This document shows, one piece after another, positions 44,328 to 53,686 of a stretch of DNA of 64,000 nucleotides. Below the pieces are notes generated by a model that ran no database searches, had not been told where the DNA came from, and saw nothing but the letters and a program-made list of their open reading frames with translations. The stretch is from Bacillus sp. FJAT-26390 (lineage in GTDB: Bacteria > Bacillota > Bacilli > Paenibacillales > Paenibacillaceae): NCBI RefSeq assembly GCF_001682865.1, contig NZ_MAQX01000022.1, positions 855,639 through 919,638 on the forward strand. The letters are read 5' to 3'. The position numbers and the translations under genes are program-made. Position 1 is the stretch's first letter, and each line of letters opens with the position of its first letter.

Positions 44328-45149
44328 GTGAAAATCAAAAAAACGATCGTTCGGGCATTTTTGGCCCTTCTAATATTAACACAGGTATATCCATTGCTTT
44401 GGCTGGTATTGTATTCATTTAAGACCAATGAGGAAATTTTGTCGAGCAGCTTCTTCGCTCTTCCAAAAATCATGAAGTGGGAAAACTACTCCAATGCATT
44501 TGTGAGCGGCCACTACTTGCAATATTTATGGAATAGCGTTATTGTGACAGGAATATCGATGGTGATCACATTGGTGCTTGGCGCCATGGTTTCCTACGCA
44601 ATCGGACGTTTCAAATGGAGAGGCTCTAAAATTGTGATGCTTATTTTTCTAATCGGCATTATGATTCCGACGCAAGCGACGTTGATTCCGCTCGTCGTAT
44701 TGTTTAATAAGCTGCACATTATGGATACGCATATTTCGCTTATTTTGCCTTATATCGCATTTTCGGTACCGATGGCTGTCTTTATTTTGTCCGAATTTTA
44801 TAAGGGCATCCCGCATGAGCTTGAGGAATCGGCGGCGATGGATGGAGCATCTATTTTCCGGATTTTTGCAAGCATCATTTTTCCGATTACGATTCCGCCA
44901 TTGATGACCGTATCGATCGTTACGTTCATCAGCATTTGGAATGAATACATTATGGCGGCAACTTTTATTTCGTCTGCCCATTTAAAAACTTTGCCATTCG
45001 GTATTTATAGCTTTGTTGGTAAATATACGACGAATTACGGCGCTATTGGCGCATACTTGATATTAGGCGTTATTCCAGTCCTGATCGTTTACTTCCTTCT
45101 TGCTGACAAAATTACTTCAGGCATGGTTGCCGGAGCCGTTAAGGGATAA
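44328..45149 (+). CDS. ABC sugar importer permease, MalG/LacG-type
   Basis: A 273-residue permease with the EAA loop ELEESAAMDGASIFRIFASI and the family ending KITSGMVAGAVKG. The GTG at 44328 is chosen because AGGAGG at 44313-44318 lies nine bases before it and directly abuts the alternative ATG at 44319. It pairs with the permease at 43411. No ATPase gene is present. Confidence 0.92.
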   Translation: MKIKKTIVRAFLALLILTQVYPLLWLVLYSFKTNEEILSSSFFALPKIMKWENYSNAFVSGHYLQYLWNSVIVTGISMVITLVLGAMVSYAIGRFKWRGSKIVMLIFLIGIMIPTQATLIPLVVLFNKLHIMDTHISLILPYIAFSVPMAVFILSEFYKGIPHELEESAAMDGASIFRIFASIIFPITIPPLMTVSIVTFISIWNEYIMAATFISSAHLKTLPFGIYSFVGKYTTNYGAIGAYLILGVIPVLIVYFLLADKITSGMVAGAVKG

Positions 45150-45193
45150 TCGATACAGGCCCGCATAAAAAAAGATTCAGGGGAGATAAAAGC

Positions 45194-47074
45194 ATGAGGT
45201 GGGGCAAACAATGGTTTAATCGATTAGGTGTTCGTTTATTTCTATTGTTTGTTGGAAGCTCCATTATCCTCATGCTTGTATTGACCATGCTGTATTATCA
45301 GCGCTCTGCTGCGCAAGTTAATGACAAAGTAGGGGAAGTGGCCTTAAAGAGCATGTCGCAAGCAAGCGGACATGCGGAGCTGCTTCTGAAAGGTTATTCG
45401 ATCTTGGCGAAATCGATTGTCAGCAGTCCAGAGATTCAAAGCTATGCTGCGCGTGAGCAAAAAGATATTCCTGCATTGCAAGCGATAAGAGAGCGTTCGA
45501 TAACGAACGCATTAGGCGCTATTTTTTATTCATGGGATGACATCATTGGCATTTATGTGATAACGGATACAGGAAAAGTGTACAGCTATGGCAGCCGAAA
45601 CGCGCAGGTCATTGACGTAGGTTATAAGGATTCGCTTTGGTACTATCAGATCAAGCATTCCAAAGGCGAGCCAATTTGGCTTGGCGTAAAGGAAAATTCA
45701 ATCATTGATCAGATTGAGAAAAGATCCGTATTCGCCTTTGGCAGCCAGCTCGTGGATTTCACCAACCAGAAATCGATGGGAATCGTGCTGGTCGAGATGG
45801 AGCCTAAAGGGATGAATGACATCATGAAAAATTTAGAGCTGTCGAGCAATAGCGAATCCTTTCTTTTGAACAGCGAGAAGGCTATTTTAGCCCATAATAA
45901 GCCGGATCATTTTGCAACCACGACTGCTCGCGCGATCGCGGATGCTCATGATAATAAACCCGTCCAGCTCATAGACAATGATCGGTATTTAATCGTTAAT
46001 GGCATGCTGAACAGCATGGATTTGCAGCTGCTAAGCCTAACGCCAAAATCGGATCTTGCCTTCGAGCTCAAGCAAACCAAGCAGTTTCTTCTGATGATTT
46101 TTATGCTGCTGATCTTCTTATCCATTATTTTGGCCTTGTTTGTATCGAGATCATTTTCCTTGCCGATCAGCCAAATGATTCGCCAAATGAAGCAGGTTGA
46201 ACGCGGCGACTTTAATGGTATGATGGAAGTAAAGTCCTTCGAAGAAATCAGGGAGATGGCACAACGGTTTAACCGAATGGTCGACCGGATTAATGGTTTG
46301 ATCGCACGTATTCGGGCAATTTCCGCAAGCGAGAAAAATGTGCAGCTTCAGGTGCTTCAAGCACAAGTGAATCCCCATTTTTTGTATAACACGTTGGACA
46401 TGATTTATTGGATGCTGGAGGAGAAGGAAGAAGAAACCCTAAGCGAGGTTGTACTTTCCCTTTCCGAAATATTTAGATACAGCAGCAACTGGGAGCATTC
46501 ATCAAGCGTGACACTGCTCGAAGAGCTTGAACAAATTAGAAACTATGCGCTTATTTGTCAAACCCGCATGAACCATAGATTAGAAATCAAAATAGAGATT
46601 GATCCCAAATGGCATGCGATAAAGCTTCCGAAGATGATTTTACAGCCCATTGTTGAGAACGCAATCGTACATGGACTGGACGAGAAGGATTCGAATGAGG
46701 CTGGGGTTGTTCTTATAACGGCCCACATTGATGCGGGTAATCTCTATATTCATATTAAGGATAATGGTGCGGGAATGGAGCCCGAAAAGCTCGCAGCGCT
46801 GTTAACCGCACTTCATACCAAATCGGAAAAGGAACGCACGTTTGAGAGGAAGGCGACAAGCAGTCTTGAAGAAGTTCCGAAGGGACAAGCAGAAGACTTA
46901 ATCTCGACAGATATGCAGCGCGAATCCGATACAGGAATCGGGCTGTCTAACGTGCATCGACGGCTTTTGCTATGGTATGGGCCTGCATACGGCGTTCAAA
47001 TCCATAGCACTTTCGGAGAAGGAACGCAGGTAACGATAGTCGTACCCGCTAATTTGGAGGAGGAGCGTGCATGA
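45194..47074 (+). CDS. YesM-type sensor histidine kinase
   Basis: A 626-residue membrane kinase: helix at about 12-34, extracellular cache-like sensor, helix at about 296-318, HAMP linker, and a LytS/YesM-type kinase domain with H395 in NPHFLYNTLDMIYWML and an ATP lid with DNGAGM. An insertion rich in E, K and S (about 540-570) lies inside the ATPase domain. GGGGAGA precedes the ATG. Its stop overlaps the response regulator (ATGA). By context it senses the ligand of the importer encoded upstream. Confidence 0.92.
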   Translation: MRWGKQWFNRLGVRLFLLFVGSSIILMLVLTMLYYQRSAAQVNDKVGEVALKSMSQASGHAELLLKGYSILAKSIVSSPEIQSYAAREQKDIPALQAIRERSITNALGAIFYSWDDIIGIYVITDTGKVYSYGSRNAQVIDVGYKDSLWYYQIKHSKGEPIWLGVKENSIIDQIEKRSVFAFGSQLVDFTNQKSMGIVLVEMEPKGMNDIMKNLELSSNSESFLLNSEKAILAHNKPDHFATTTARAIADAHDNKPVQLIDNDRYLIVNGMLNSMDLQLLSLTPKSDLAFELKQTKQFLLMIFMLLIFLSIILALFVSRSFSLPISQMIRQMKQVERGDFNGMMEVKSFEEIREMAQRFNRMVDRINGLIARIRAISASEKNVQLQVLQAQVNPHFLYNTLDMIYWMLEEKEEETLSEVVLSLSEIFRYSSNWEHSSSVTLLEELEQIRNYALICQTRMNHRLEIKIEIDPKWHAIKLPKMILQPIVENAIVHGLDEKDSNEAGVVLITAHIDAGNLYIHIKDNGAGMEPEKLAALLTALHTKSEKERTFERKATSSLEEVPKGQAEDLISTDMQRESDTGIGLSNVHRRLLLWYGPAYGVQIHSTFGEGTQVTIVVPANLEEERA

Positions 47075-47874
47075 GAGTACTGATCGTTGATGACGAGAAA
47101 CCGATATGTGACGGCGTGAAGCGAACGATTCTCTCCTCCTTTCCAGAGGCTTCGATCTTAGTAGCTGGAAATGGGAAAGATGCGCTGGACATCCTCTCCA
47201 AATCGCCGGTTGATATCGTTATATTAGACATCAAGATGCCGAAGATGAACGGATTAATGCTATTGGCGGCAGGCAAGGAATTGGATCAGCGCATAAAATG
47301 GATCATTATTTCGGCCCATGCCGATTTCTATTATGCGCAAGAAGCGCTCAGGCAAGGAGCTTCCGACTATATTCTTAAGCCGATTGGCAAACAAAAGCTG
47401 GTAGCACTAATTACGCGGCTGCGCGCTGAAATGGAAACGGAGCAACAAAAAAGGTCCGCGAGTGAACATATGGAGCTTGAAGAAAAGGCATTAAAGGCAA
47501 CTCCGCCCGTTAATGATGCCGATAAAGCGTCAACCGGAATGATCGACACAGCCATTCAATACATTCATGAACATTTTCATGAGAATGTGTCGCTCGACAA
47601 AGTCGCGGCGGCCGTTTATTTGAATCCCACCTATTTCAGCTTACTGTTTAAACAGAAGGTAGGAGCGGGCTACAAGGAATACATTACGCAGCTCCGAATG
47701 GAAAAAGCGAAAGCGTTGCTGCGGGATACCCATCTTAAAGTATCAGATATCGCGGTGCAGGTCGGTTTTAACGATATGCGCCATTTCACGCAAGTGTTCC
47801 GCAAATCATGCCAGGAAACGCCAACCGAATATCGAATGTCCGAATCTCAGAAAACGGACCGCACATCTTCATAA
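47071..47874 (+). CDS. YesN-type response regulator with AraC output domain
   Basis: A 267-residue regulator. The receiver (1-120) has phosphoacceptor D53 in ILDIKMPKMNG. Two AraC HTH units (about 160-260) end FTQVFRKSCQETPTEYR. It is the partner of the kinase encoded upstream by 4-base overlap and probably activates the importer operon. Confidence 0.93.
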   Translation: MRVLIVDDEKPICDGVKRTILSSFPEASILVAGNGKDALDILSKSPVDIVILDIKMPKMNGLMLLAAGKELDQRIKWIIISAHADFYYAQEALRQGASDYILKPIGKQKLVALITRLRAEMETEQQKRSASEHMELEEKALKATPPVNDADKASTGMIDTAIQYIHEHFHENVSLDKVAAAVYLNPTYFSLLFKQKVGAGYKEYITQLRMEKAKALLRDTHLKVSDIAVQVGFNDMRHFTQVFRKSCQETPTEYRMSESQKTDRTSS

Positions 47875-47882
47875 AACTTTCG

Positions 47883-47908
47883 CCGTCCTATAGAAGGGCG
47901 GTTTTTTT
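47883..47908 (+). terminator. Rho-independent terminator after response regulator
   Basis: CCGTCC (47883-47888) pairs with GGGCGG (47896-47901), including one G-T pair, followed by seven T. Confidence 0.75.
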
Positions 47909-47939
47909 GTTTAGCCGCAGTGGAGGTGTTCGTTGACGG

Positions 47940-47978
47940 AAAGAGGACTGACGATCAACGACCGCAAGTCCTCTTTTT
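47940..47978. terminator. Second, possibly bidirectional terminator between convergent genes
   Basis: AAAGAGGACT (47940-47949) pairs perfectly with AGTCCTCTTT (47967-47976). T residues on one side and A residues on the other would let it serve the minus-strand DUF5107 gene as well. Confidence 0.65.
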
Positions 47979-47987
47979 GCTGCTCCG

Positions 47988-50030
47988 CTACTCTCCAATC
48001 ATTCTAAAATCAATGTTGGCAGGCGGCGGGAACATCACCTTGGCTTCCGCTAGAAGAGCCTCGCTTAACGGCTCGTTTCTTGCCTTTGCCAGCTTCTTGG
48101 CCTTGTATTTGTACCAAAGCTCGATAACGAGCGTCTCTCCCTCTCGGATAACAGCAAACTCCTGAAGAAATAAGCGCTCCACAAACGCAAGCTCATCCAG
48201 CTCCAGAGCAGCGGCACCGACAATAATTCGAATGCGGTCGCTGCTTGCGAAAGCATCCGGCAAGCTATGATAGACACGCCATGCCTCAGCGTATCGCTCC
48301 ATTCCTATAAGCAGGTTCAAATATTCTTCAGCAAGCGCTTGGTCAGGAAAGGAGTGTGTAAGCTGGAACGCGCGCTCCCAATAGCTCAGCGCTTGTTCGC
48401 TCAACCCTTTTCGATTCATCGCTTCAGCGAGATTTCGGTATACCCAGACCGATGGCTGAAGGCGGAGGGAGGTTTCCCATGCGGCAATCGCATCCGCTTC
48501 CTTGCCATTCTCATACAGCATCACTCCCAAATGCATATAAGCGTTCCAAGATTGGTTGCGCGCGGATTGCAGGCTCGCTTCAAGAAGGTCAAGCCATTCC
48601 TCCTGCACCATCCAGGCGCTTGGAATTTCATGAACGCCGCGCTCTGGAAAACGGCCATCATTCAGCAGCGCCTGCCAGTCGCGGCTTGGGCTGTTCCCGG
48701 CTTGCTGTCTCACGGTGAAATGAAATCCGGGAGGAATTTGGCGATTCTCCAGCTTTTCCCTGCGAAGCCTTTCCAGCTCGCCCCATTCGGAGCCGTGAAA
48801 CAGCTTATGTTCAGGTTTTTTGCCAGCTAGCGTCCGAAGGGAGTGATGAATCGCCAGCATTTCTTCTTCATCGATATGCCGGTCGACGCATTGCTGAACA
48901 TACGACTTTGCTTTATTCCAATCCTGCTGGTGCGTTAGCTCAGCCTCGATACAGGTCATGCCGATCGCTTGGGTAAAATCCCATTCCGAATGGGCGGGCA
49001 TATCGAGTCCGTGCAGCTGGGTAGGCGCAAAGCCTCCTTGGATTTCGATATAATTGCCCTCGCCCGGATTTGCAAGGAAGTCGCACCAACGCCTTCCGCC
49101 AGCGTGATTGCCCCAGCAAAACATTTTGCGATAGCGCAGCCGCGAGGTCGAGCGTTCGTAGAACATTCTGCCGTCTTCGTAGGCAACGGCTTCCCACGGA
49201 TATTCGTTGTTAGCCGGCGTTTGAAAAAAATACTCATTCGAGAACGGAAAGCTCAGCGGATACGATACATCTTTATCCGGAACGGTCGGCAGATGAGGCA
49301 GCTTGCCTAAGCCAAACCCTTTTATGCTGTGGTCAATATAGATGACTTCATCGGTTGCTGAGAAAACACGGGCTCCGGCGGTTTCCTCGACGGCAATATT
49401 GGTCCACCAATACATCGGTACGGCCCGGTTGTTGTCATTGACGATTCGTACATAAATAAGGAGCTTATCCGATCCGGCAGGCAGGTGGAAATCAATATGC
49501 CAGAATACATTTTTAGTCCGTTCATAATCGTAAATCCGCAGGAAATCGTCTCCCTTATGGTCTTTGAGAATGGCGGCATGCACGGGTGAGCAGGTCGTAA
49601 ACGTATGGCCGAGCTGGCCGATATTCCACTCGATGCCCCCAGAGAACCATGCATTCAAGATAGCTAAATTAGCGGGTTGAAAAACAGGATTCGTATATAA
49701 AATATCGCGATTCGATTTTTTATCGATCAACGCATACAATCTACCCCCATACTGGGGCAAAAATACCGCTTGCAGCTGATCATTTTCCAATATAATCGTT
49801 TCGATTAAAAGCTCATTCCGTTCTCTGGAATAACGGTCCTGCATCCGGTAAGGTAAAAACCGTTCTCCGGTTTCGTAACCAAGCTTCATGCGATGCCCCT
49901 CCGTGAGGGTACCGTTATCCGCTACTTCTCTATGATGCTGGCTGTTTCGAAACATAGGCAGCGGATTTTCCCCTCCAACTTCTGCTCCCTCGAGTCGTAA
50001 CGATGATTGATATACACGCAATTTATACAT
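47988..50030 (-). CDS. DUF5107 protein with C-terminal TPR repeats
   Basis: A 680-residue cytoplasmic protein with no signal peptide. Residues about 70-370 form a mutarotase-like beta-sandwich of the DUF5107 kind, with FLPQYGGRLYALIDKK, WFSGGIEWNIGQLGH and EIQGGFAPTQLHG. Residues about 480-640 contain tetratricopeptide-like helices (AYMHLGVMLYENGKEADAIAAWE and similar). Members occur in sugar-utilisation loci and may act on or bind sugars; the activity is not established to my knowledge. It is transcribed alone, convergent with the YesM/YesN operon and divergent from the next kinase. Confidence 0.8.
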   Translation of the reverse strand: MYKLRVYQSSLRLEGAEVGGENPLPMFRNSQHHREVADNGTLTEGHRMKLGYETGERFLPYRMQDRYSRERNELLIETIILENDQLQAVFLPQYGGRLYALIDKKSNRDILYTNPVFQPANLAILNAWFSGGIEWNIGQLGHTFTTCSPVHAAILKDHKGDDFLRIYDYERTKNVFWHIDFHLPAGSDKLLIYVRIVNDNNRAVPMYWWTNIAVEETAGARVFSATDEVIYIDHSIKGFGLGKLPHLPTVPDKDVSYPLSFPFSNEYFFQTPANNEYPWEAVAYEDGRMFYERSTSRLRYRKMFCWGNHAGGRRWCDFLANPGEGNYIEIQGGFAPTQLHGLDMPAHSEWDFTQAIGMTCIEAELTHQQDWNKAKSYVQQCVDRHIDEEEMLAIHHSLRTLAGKKPEHKLFHGSEWGELERLRREKLENRQIPPGFHFTVRQQAGNSPSRDWQALLNDGRFPERGVHEIPSAWMVQEEWLDLLEASLQSARNQSWNAYMHLGVMLYENGKEADAIAAWETSLRLQPSVWVYRNLAEAMNRKGLSEQALSYWERAFQLTHSFPDQALAEEYLNLLIGMERYAEAWRVYHSLPDAFASSDRIRIIVGAAALELDELAFVERLFLQEFAVIREGETLVIELWYKYKAKKLAKARNEPLSEALLAEAKVMFPPPANIDFRMIGE

Positions 50031-50355
50031 TCCCCCAGTATTCGTTGTCTGCGCTGTTGTTCATCAGTAACTCTACCTTGGGCGTGCGCAACAGGAAATG
50101 AACTATTTTGAACTAAACCTGTCTTATTTTGTTCTGTGCCGCTTACAAGGCGGCCAAACGGTTCGTTATAACGGAATTGTCCAACTATTCTCGCTTCTGG
50201 CTAAATAAAAAAGGGGATTAGTCATTTATGATAAAGCTAGCCAACACATTCGCGAGAGGGATTTATCGCAGTTTGTCGAATAGAAACGAGAGTATATCGA
50301 TTTCCAAATGCTGTAATCGCAAGGCGGCTCTGAAAATATTGTTTAAGGAGTCAAT
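50031..50355. other. Divergent intergenic region, no gene seen
   Basis: It separates the DUF5107 gene from the kinase operon and must hold both promoters. GAACTATTTTGAACTA-like AT-rich repeats near 50100 and CCAAACGGTTCG near 50154 could be regulatory, but none is convincing. TAAGGAG at 50343-50349 is the kinase ribosome site. Confidence 0.4.
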
Positions 50356-52143
50356 ATGCAAAAAAATCTACGCATGTCCACAATACTCCGGCTTTTTTTT
50401 ATTTTAGTTGTTATCGTGCCGGTCATCTTGATCTGCGCGGTCATCTTGAACATCTATGAGCGGGATATTCTTCAGCAAAATACGGGGCGGTCTTTGCAAA
50501 CCTCTCAGGCGGTTGCTTACTCCGTTAGTCAGGAAATCAATCGGATGGCGGGTTTGTTCGCTTCGATCGGGGTCGACCAGGATGTCATATTAACGGTGTT
50601 TGACGTCCATCACAAGGAAGGCATAGAGAAACAATTAGCCAGCAACAAGCTGAAAATACTGATCGAGAAGTACACGGCGTCCGTATCGGGACGCGTCCTT
50701 TCGGTCAACTTCTTTTTTGATAACGGCAAATCCTACTCCTATTTAAAAAACATGATGACTGACGAAGCGATGCTCCGCCAGCAAGAGTGGTACCACGATA
50801 CCGCGAGCACGCCTAACATTGTAAGGTTTTTGGGCATGCAGCCCAATATGCTGTATGGCAATTATAATCCGTACATTATGGCGGCTGCCCTTTCTCCCAG
50901 CGATCCTAACCCTTTTTCGAAGCTAGAGATGATCTTGTTTACGTTTGAAAGCGGCGCTTTTGACCGTATTTTGCAATCCCGCGACAATTCGGAATCCGTT
51001 CTGCACATTGTAAGCGAAAAAGGCGAAATTATCGCCTCCAATACGATCGTGGATAGAGGCAGCATCATTTCGGATAATTGGAAAGCAAAAATCGGCCAAG
51101 ACGAGAAGGGCTCTTTCGTCGATGATACGGAGGACAACCGCAAATTAATTACGTATGCCAGGGTCGATAATTCAAATTGGTATATCGTACAGATGCTTCC
51201 GTACAAGGATTTGCTCGAAAATTACAGAAGCGTCAATTCGTTTGTATGGTTTCTGGCGATTTTGATCATCGTGGCGTTTGTGCTCGTTTCCTTCTATCTC
51301 GTATCAAATGTCACGGAGCCGATTAGTGCGCTGCTCCGCCAAATGGTCCGCGTTACCGGCGGCGATCTCAATGCGAGATACACCGGTTCAGGCAGCTTGG
51401 AGATGGTGCGGCTGGGCCATTCCTTTAATCTAATGACGGAACAGGTTAAGGAGCTGATTGACCAGCACGAACAGCAGGAGATCGAGAAGCGCAAAGCCGA
51501 ATTTGCCGCCCTGCAGTCTCAAATCAATCCTCATTTTCTAATCAATACGTTAAATTCGATCAAGTATATGGCTTTAATCAGCAAGGCGGATAATATCCGC
51601 AACATGACGCATGCGTTAACGCGCTTATTGGCGTCTTCCTTCAATCGCGGCGGCCTGCTTACGACGATAGAAGAGGAAGTTGACCACTTAAAGCATTATT
51701 TATACATTATGGAAATTCGATTCGGCAAATCGATCCAGACCGAGTGGGATATCGATGACGGAATAGCCCGCCATTACTTGCTCAAGCTGCTGCTGCAGCC
51801 CATTTTGGAGAACAGCATCATTCATGGCTTGAAGGAATTGGATTACCCTGGAACGATCGATGTATCCATCAAAGCGAAAGAAAGTGATCTGATCATTACA
51901 ATCGCAGATAATGGAGCGGGCATGCCGGAGGAGCTAATGACTCGGGCGCAGGATAAAGAGCCCAGCTATGCATTTAGCGGAATGGGCAACAAAAACGTGC
52001 ATAGAAGAATCCAGCTGCACTATGGGGATCGGTACGGTTTGCAGTATGAACCGAATTATCCGCATGGCACGAAGGTGATCATAAGGCTGCCCTTGATTAA
52101 TGAGCCGGATGAGGAAATGGCCGACATCAATTTAAGGAAATAA
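50356..52143 (+). CDS. YesM/LytS-type sensor histidine kinase of a three-component system
   Basis: A 595-residue membrane kinase with a helix at about 13-33, an extracellular sensor, a helix at about 297-320, HAMP, H393 in NPHFLINTLNSIKYMAL, and a kinase lid DNGAGMPEE and GMGNKNVHRR. It is followed by a sugar-binding protein without lipobox and then a YesN-type regulator on the same strand. That arrangement suggests the binding protein reports ligand to this kinase. Confidence 0.9.
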   Translation: MQKNLRMSTILRLFFILVVIVPVILICAVILNIYERDILQQNTGRSLQTSQAVAYSVSQEINRMAGLFASIGVDQDVILTVFDVHHKEGIEKQLASNKLKILIEKYTASVSGRVLSVNFFFDNGKSYSYLKNMMTDEAMLRQQEWYHDTASTPNIVRFLGMQPNMLYGNYNPYIMAAALSPSDPNPFSKLEMILFTFESGAFDRILQSRDNSESVLHIVSEKGEIIASNTIVDRGSIISDNWKAKIGQDEKGSFVDDTEDNRKLITYARVDNSNWYIVQMLPYKDLLENYRSVNSFVWFLAILIIVAFVLVSFYLVSNVTEPISALLRQMVRVTGGDLNARYTGSGSLEMVRLGHSFNLMTEQVKELIDQHEQQEIEKRKAEFAALQSQINPHFLINTLNSIKYMALISKADNIRNMTHALTRLLASSFNRGGLLTTIEEEVDHLKHYLYIMEIRFGKSIQTEWDIDDGIARHYLLKLLLQPILENSIIHGLKELDYPGTIDVSIKAKESDLIITIADNGAGMPEELMTRAQDKEPSYAFSGMGNKNVHRRIQLHYGDRYGLQYEPNYPHGTKVIIRLPLINEPDEEMADINLRK

Positions 52144-52307
52144 GCGGGCTTTGTTCCGGGCAATGCGTGGAATATGAGCCATAAAAGATCATGTCAGAAC
52201 CAAAAACGTCATATCGCCGCATCTCCTTACCATGTAAGATGGGATTTATAACGCTGAAAGCGCCAACAATACTTAGCCAATTCCAAGCATCCTAGGGAGA
52301 TAAATGA

Positions 52308-53666
52308 ATGAGATTGAGAAAAGGAGTAGGTTCCGCTTTAGTGATTAGCCTAATCTTTATAAGCTTGCTTGCGGGTTACATCGGCTACAACAAGATCGAA
52401 ATAAATAATAAGTTTAATTCATTTGGAACAAATGATTCACAATCAAACATAACATCCAATAAAAATCAGCCTGTCAAAATTAAACTCGGCATTTGGGAAT
52501 CGAAGACGGATATTGCGTTTTGGACCGAAAAAGTGAAGGCATATACAGCTATTAAACCCAATGTAACGGTCGAAGTGGAGACGATTCCGGATAACAGCGG
52601 ACAATACTTGAAGGTGCGCCTCGCGGCCAATGATTTGCCGGATCTTTTTTACTTAAAGCCGGGCCATCTTACGATTTATAAGGATTCGCTGCTGTCCCTT
52701 GATGAATTGCAGGCAACGGGGAGAAACAGGTACCCAGCCGTGCTCGACGGCCATATCCTTGGTTTGCCGCTTGTGTCCTTCTCGGAATACGTCTATTACC
52801 ACCCTAGCATTTTTCAAGAGGTAGGCGTTGAGGTGCCGCAGACCTATGACGAGTTTATGAATGTGCTTGAGAAAATCAAATCCCATGGCAAATATATACC
52901 GATTGCGATCGGCGGGAAGGACGATTGGACCTTTTATCCGTTTATCGAATTTGGCCCGCCTATACTCACGGAGGATGAGCAATATCTGGCTAACCTCGCG
53001 AATATTAAAAGGCCGTTCGGAGCAGGCTCAGCCTTCGAGAAAGCGGCGAATATGCTGAAGACCATATCCGAAAATAAGCTTGCAGGAGACGACGCGCTTG
53101 CGATCGGATTCGATCAGGCGACACAATTGTTCCAATCGGACAAAGCAGCGATGATCGCACTTGGGCAATGGTATTATTCCGATCATATGTCGAAGGTGAA
53201 TACGGATGAGGATATTGATGCATTCGCTTTGCCTTGGAGAGCGACGACCAAAGAGAAGCTGCAAGCTGTCACTATGCCCGACCAATATATGGCGATAAAC
53301 AAAAACTCCAAAAACACGGAAGAAACGATAGCTTTTCTGGAATGGATGTTCAGTCCCGAAGTCTACCAGCAATATATTAACAACTCGCAAAATTCTTCCA
53401 CCTTAAATGACGTAACGGCTAATCTGCCCTTCTTCAACAAGGTGAATAACCGGCATCCCTTTAATCCGTTTATGTACCAAGGACTGGATGAGCAATTCGT
53501 GAAAATAAAAAACGCTGCCCAGTATGACGAGAAAAAGATGGCGCAGCAAATTTTTGCAGGCGCATCCGTGGCTGATATTGTAAGTGAAATGAATGAAAAT
53601 TGGAGCAAGGCGGTTGAATACGTCGAGAGCAACAATATCCATTTTCCATTGTATTTTGACAAGTGA
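52308..53666 (+). CDS. Membrane-tethered family-1 sugar-binding protein (sensor accessory)
   Basis: A 452-residue extracellular binding protein. The N-terminal hydrophobic stretch (about 10-28) has no lipobox cysteine, and I see no cysteine in the protein, so it is probably held by an uncleaved membrane helix. The rest is a normal family-1 fold: TIPDNSGQYLKVRLAANDLP, HILGLPLVSFSEYVYYHP, and WMFSPEVYQQYI. No permease lies nearby. It sits between a YesM kinase and its regulator, 20 bases before the latter, so a sensing role is more likely than transport. Confidence 0.8.
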   Translation: MRLRKGVGSALVISLIFISLLAGYIGYNKIEINNKFNSFGTNDSQSNITSNKNQPVKIKLGIWESKTDIAFWTEKVKAYTAIKPNVTVEVETIPDNSGQYLKVRLAANDLPDLFYLKPGHLTIYKDSLLSLDELQATGRNRYPAVLDGHILGLPLVSFSEYVYYHPSIFQEVGVEVPQTYDEFMNVLEKIKSHGKYIPIAIGGKDDWTFYPFIEFGPPILTEDEQYLANLANIKRPFGAGSAFEKAANMLKTISENKLAGDDALAIGFDQATQLFQSDKAAMIALGQWYYSDHMSKVNTDEDIDAFALPWRATTKEKLQAVTMPDQYMAINKNSKNTEETIAFLEWMFSPEVYQQYINNSQNSSTLNDVTANLPFFNKVNNRHPFNPFMYQGLDEQFVKIKNAAQYDEKKMAQQIFAGASVADIVSEMNENWSKAVEYVESNNIHFPLYFDK

Positions 53667-53686
53667 TATCAAAAGGGGGAAATAGA

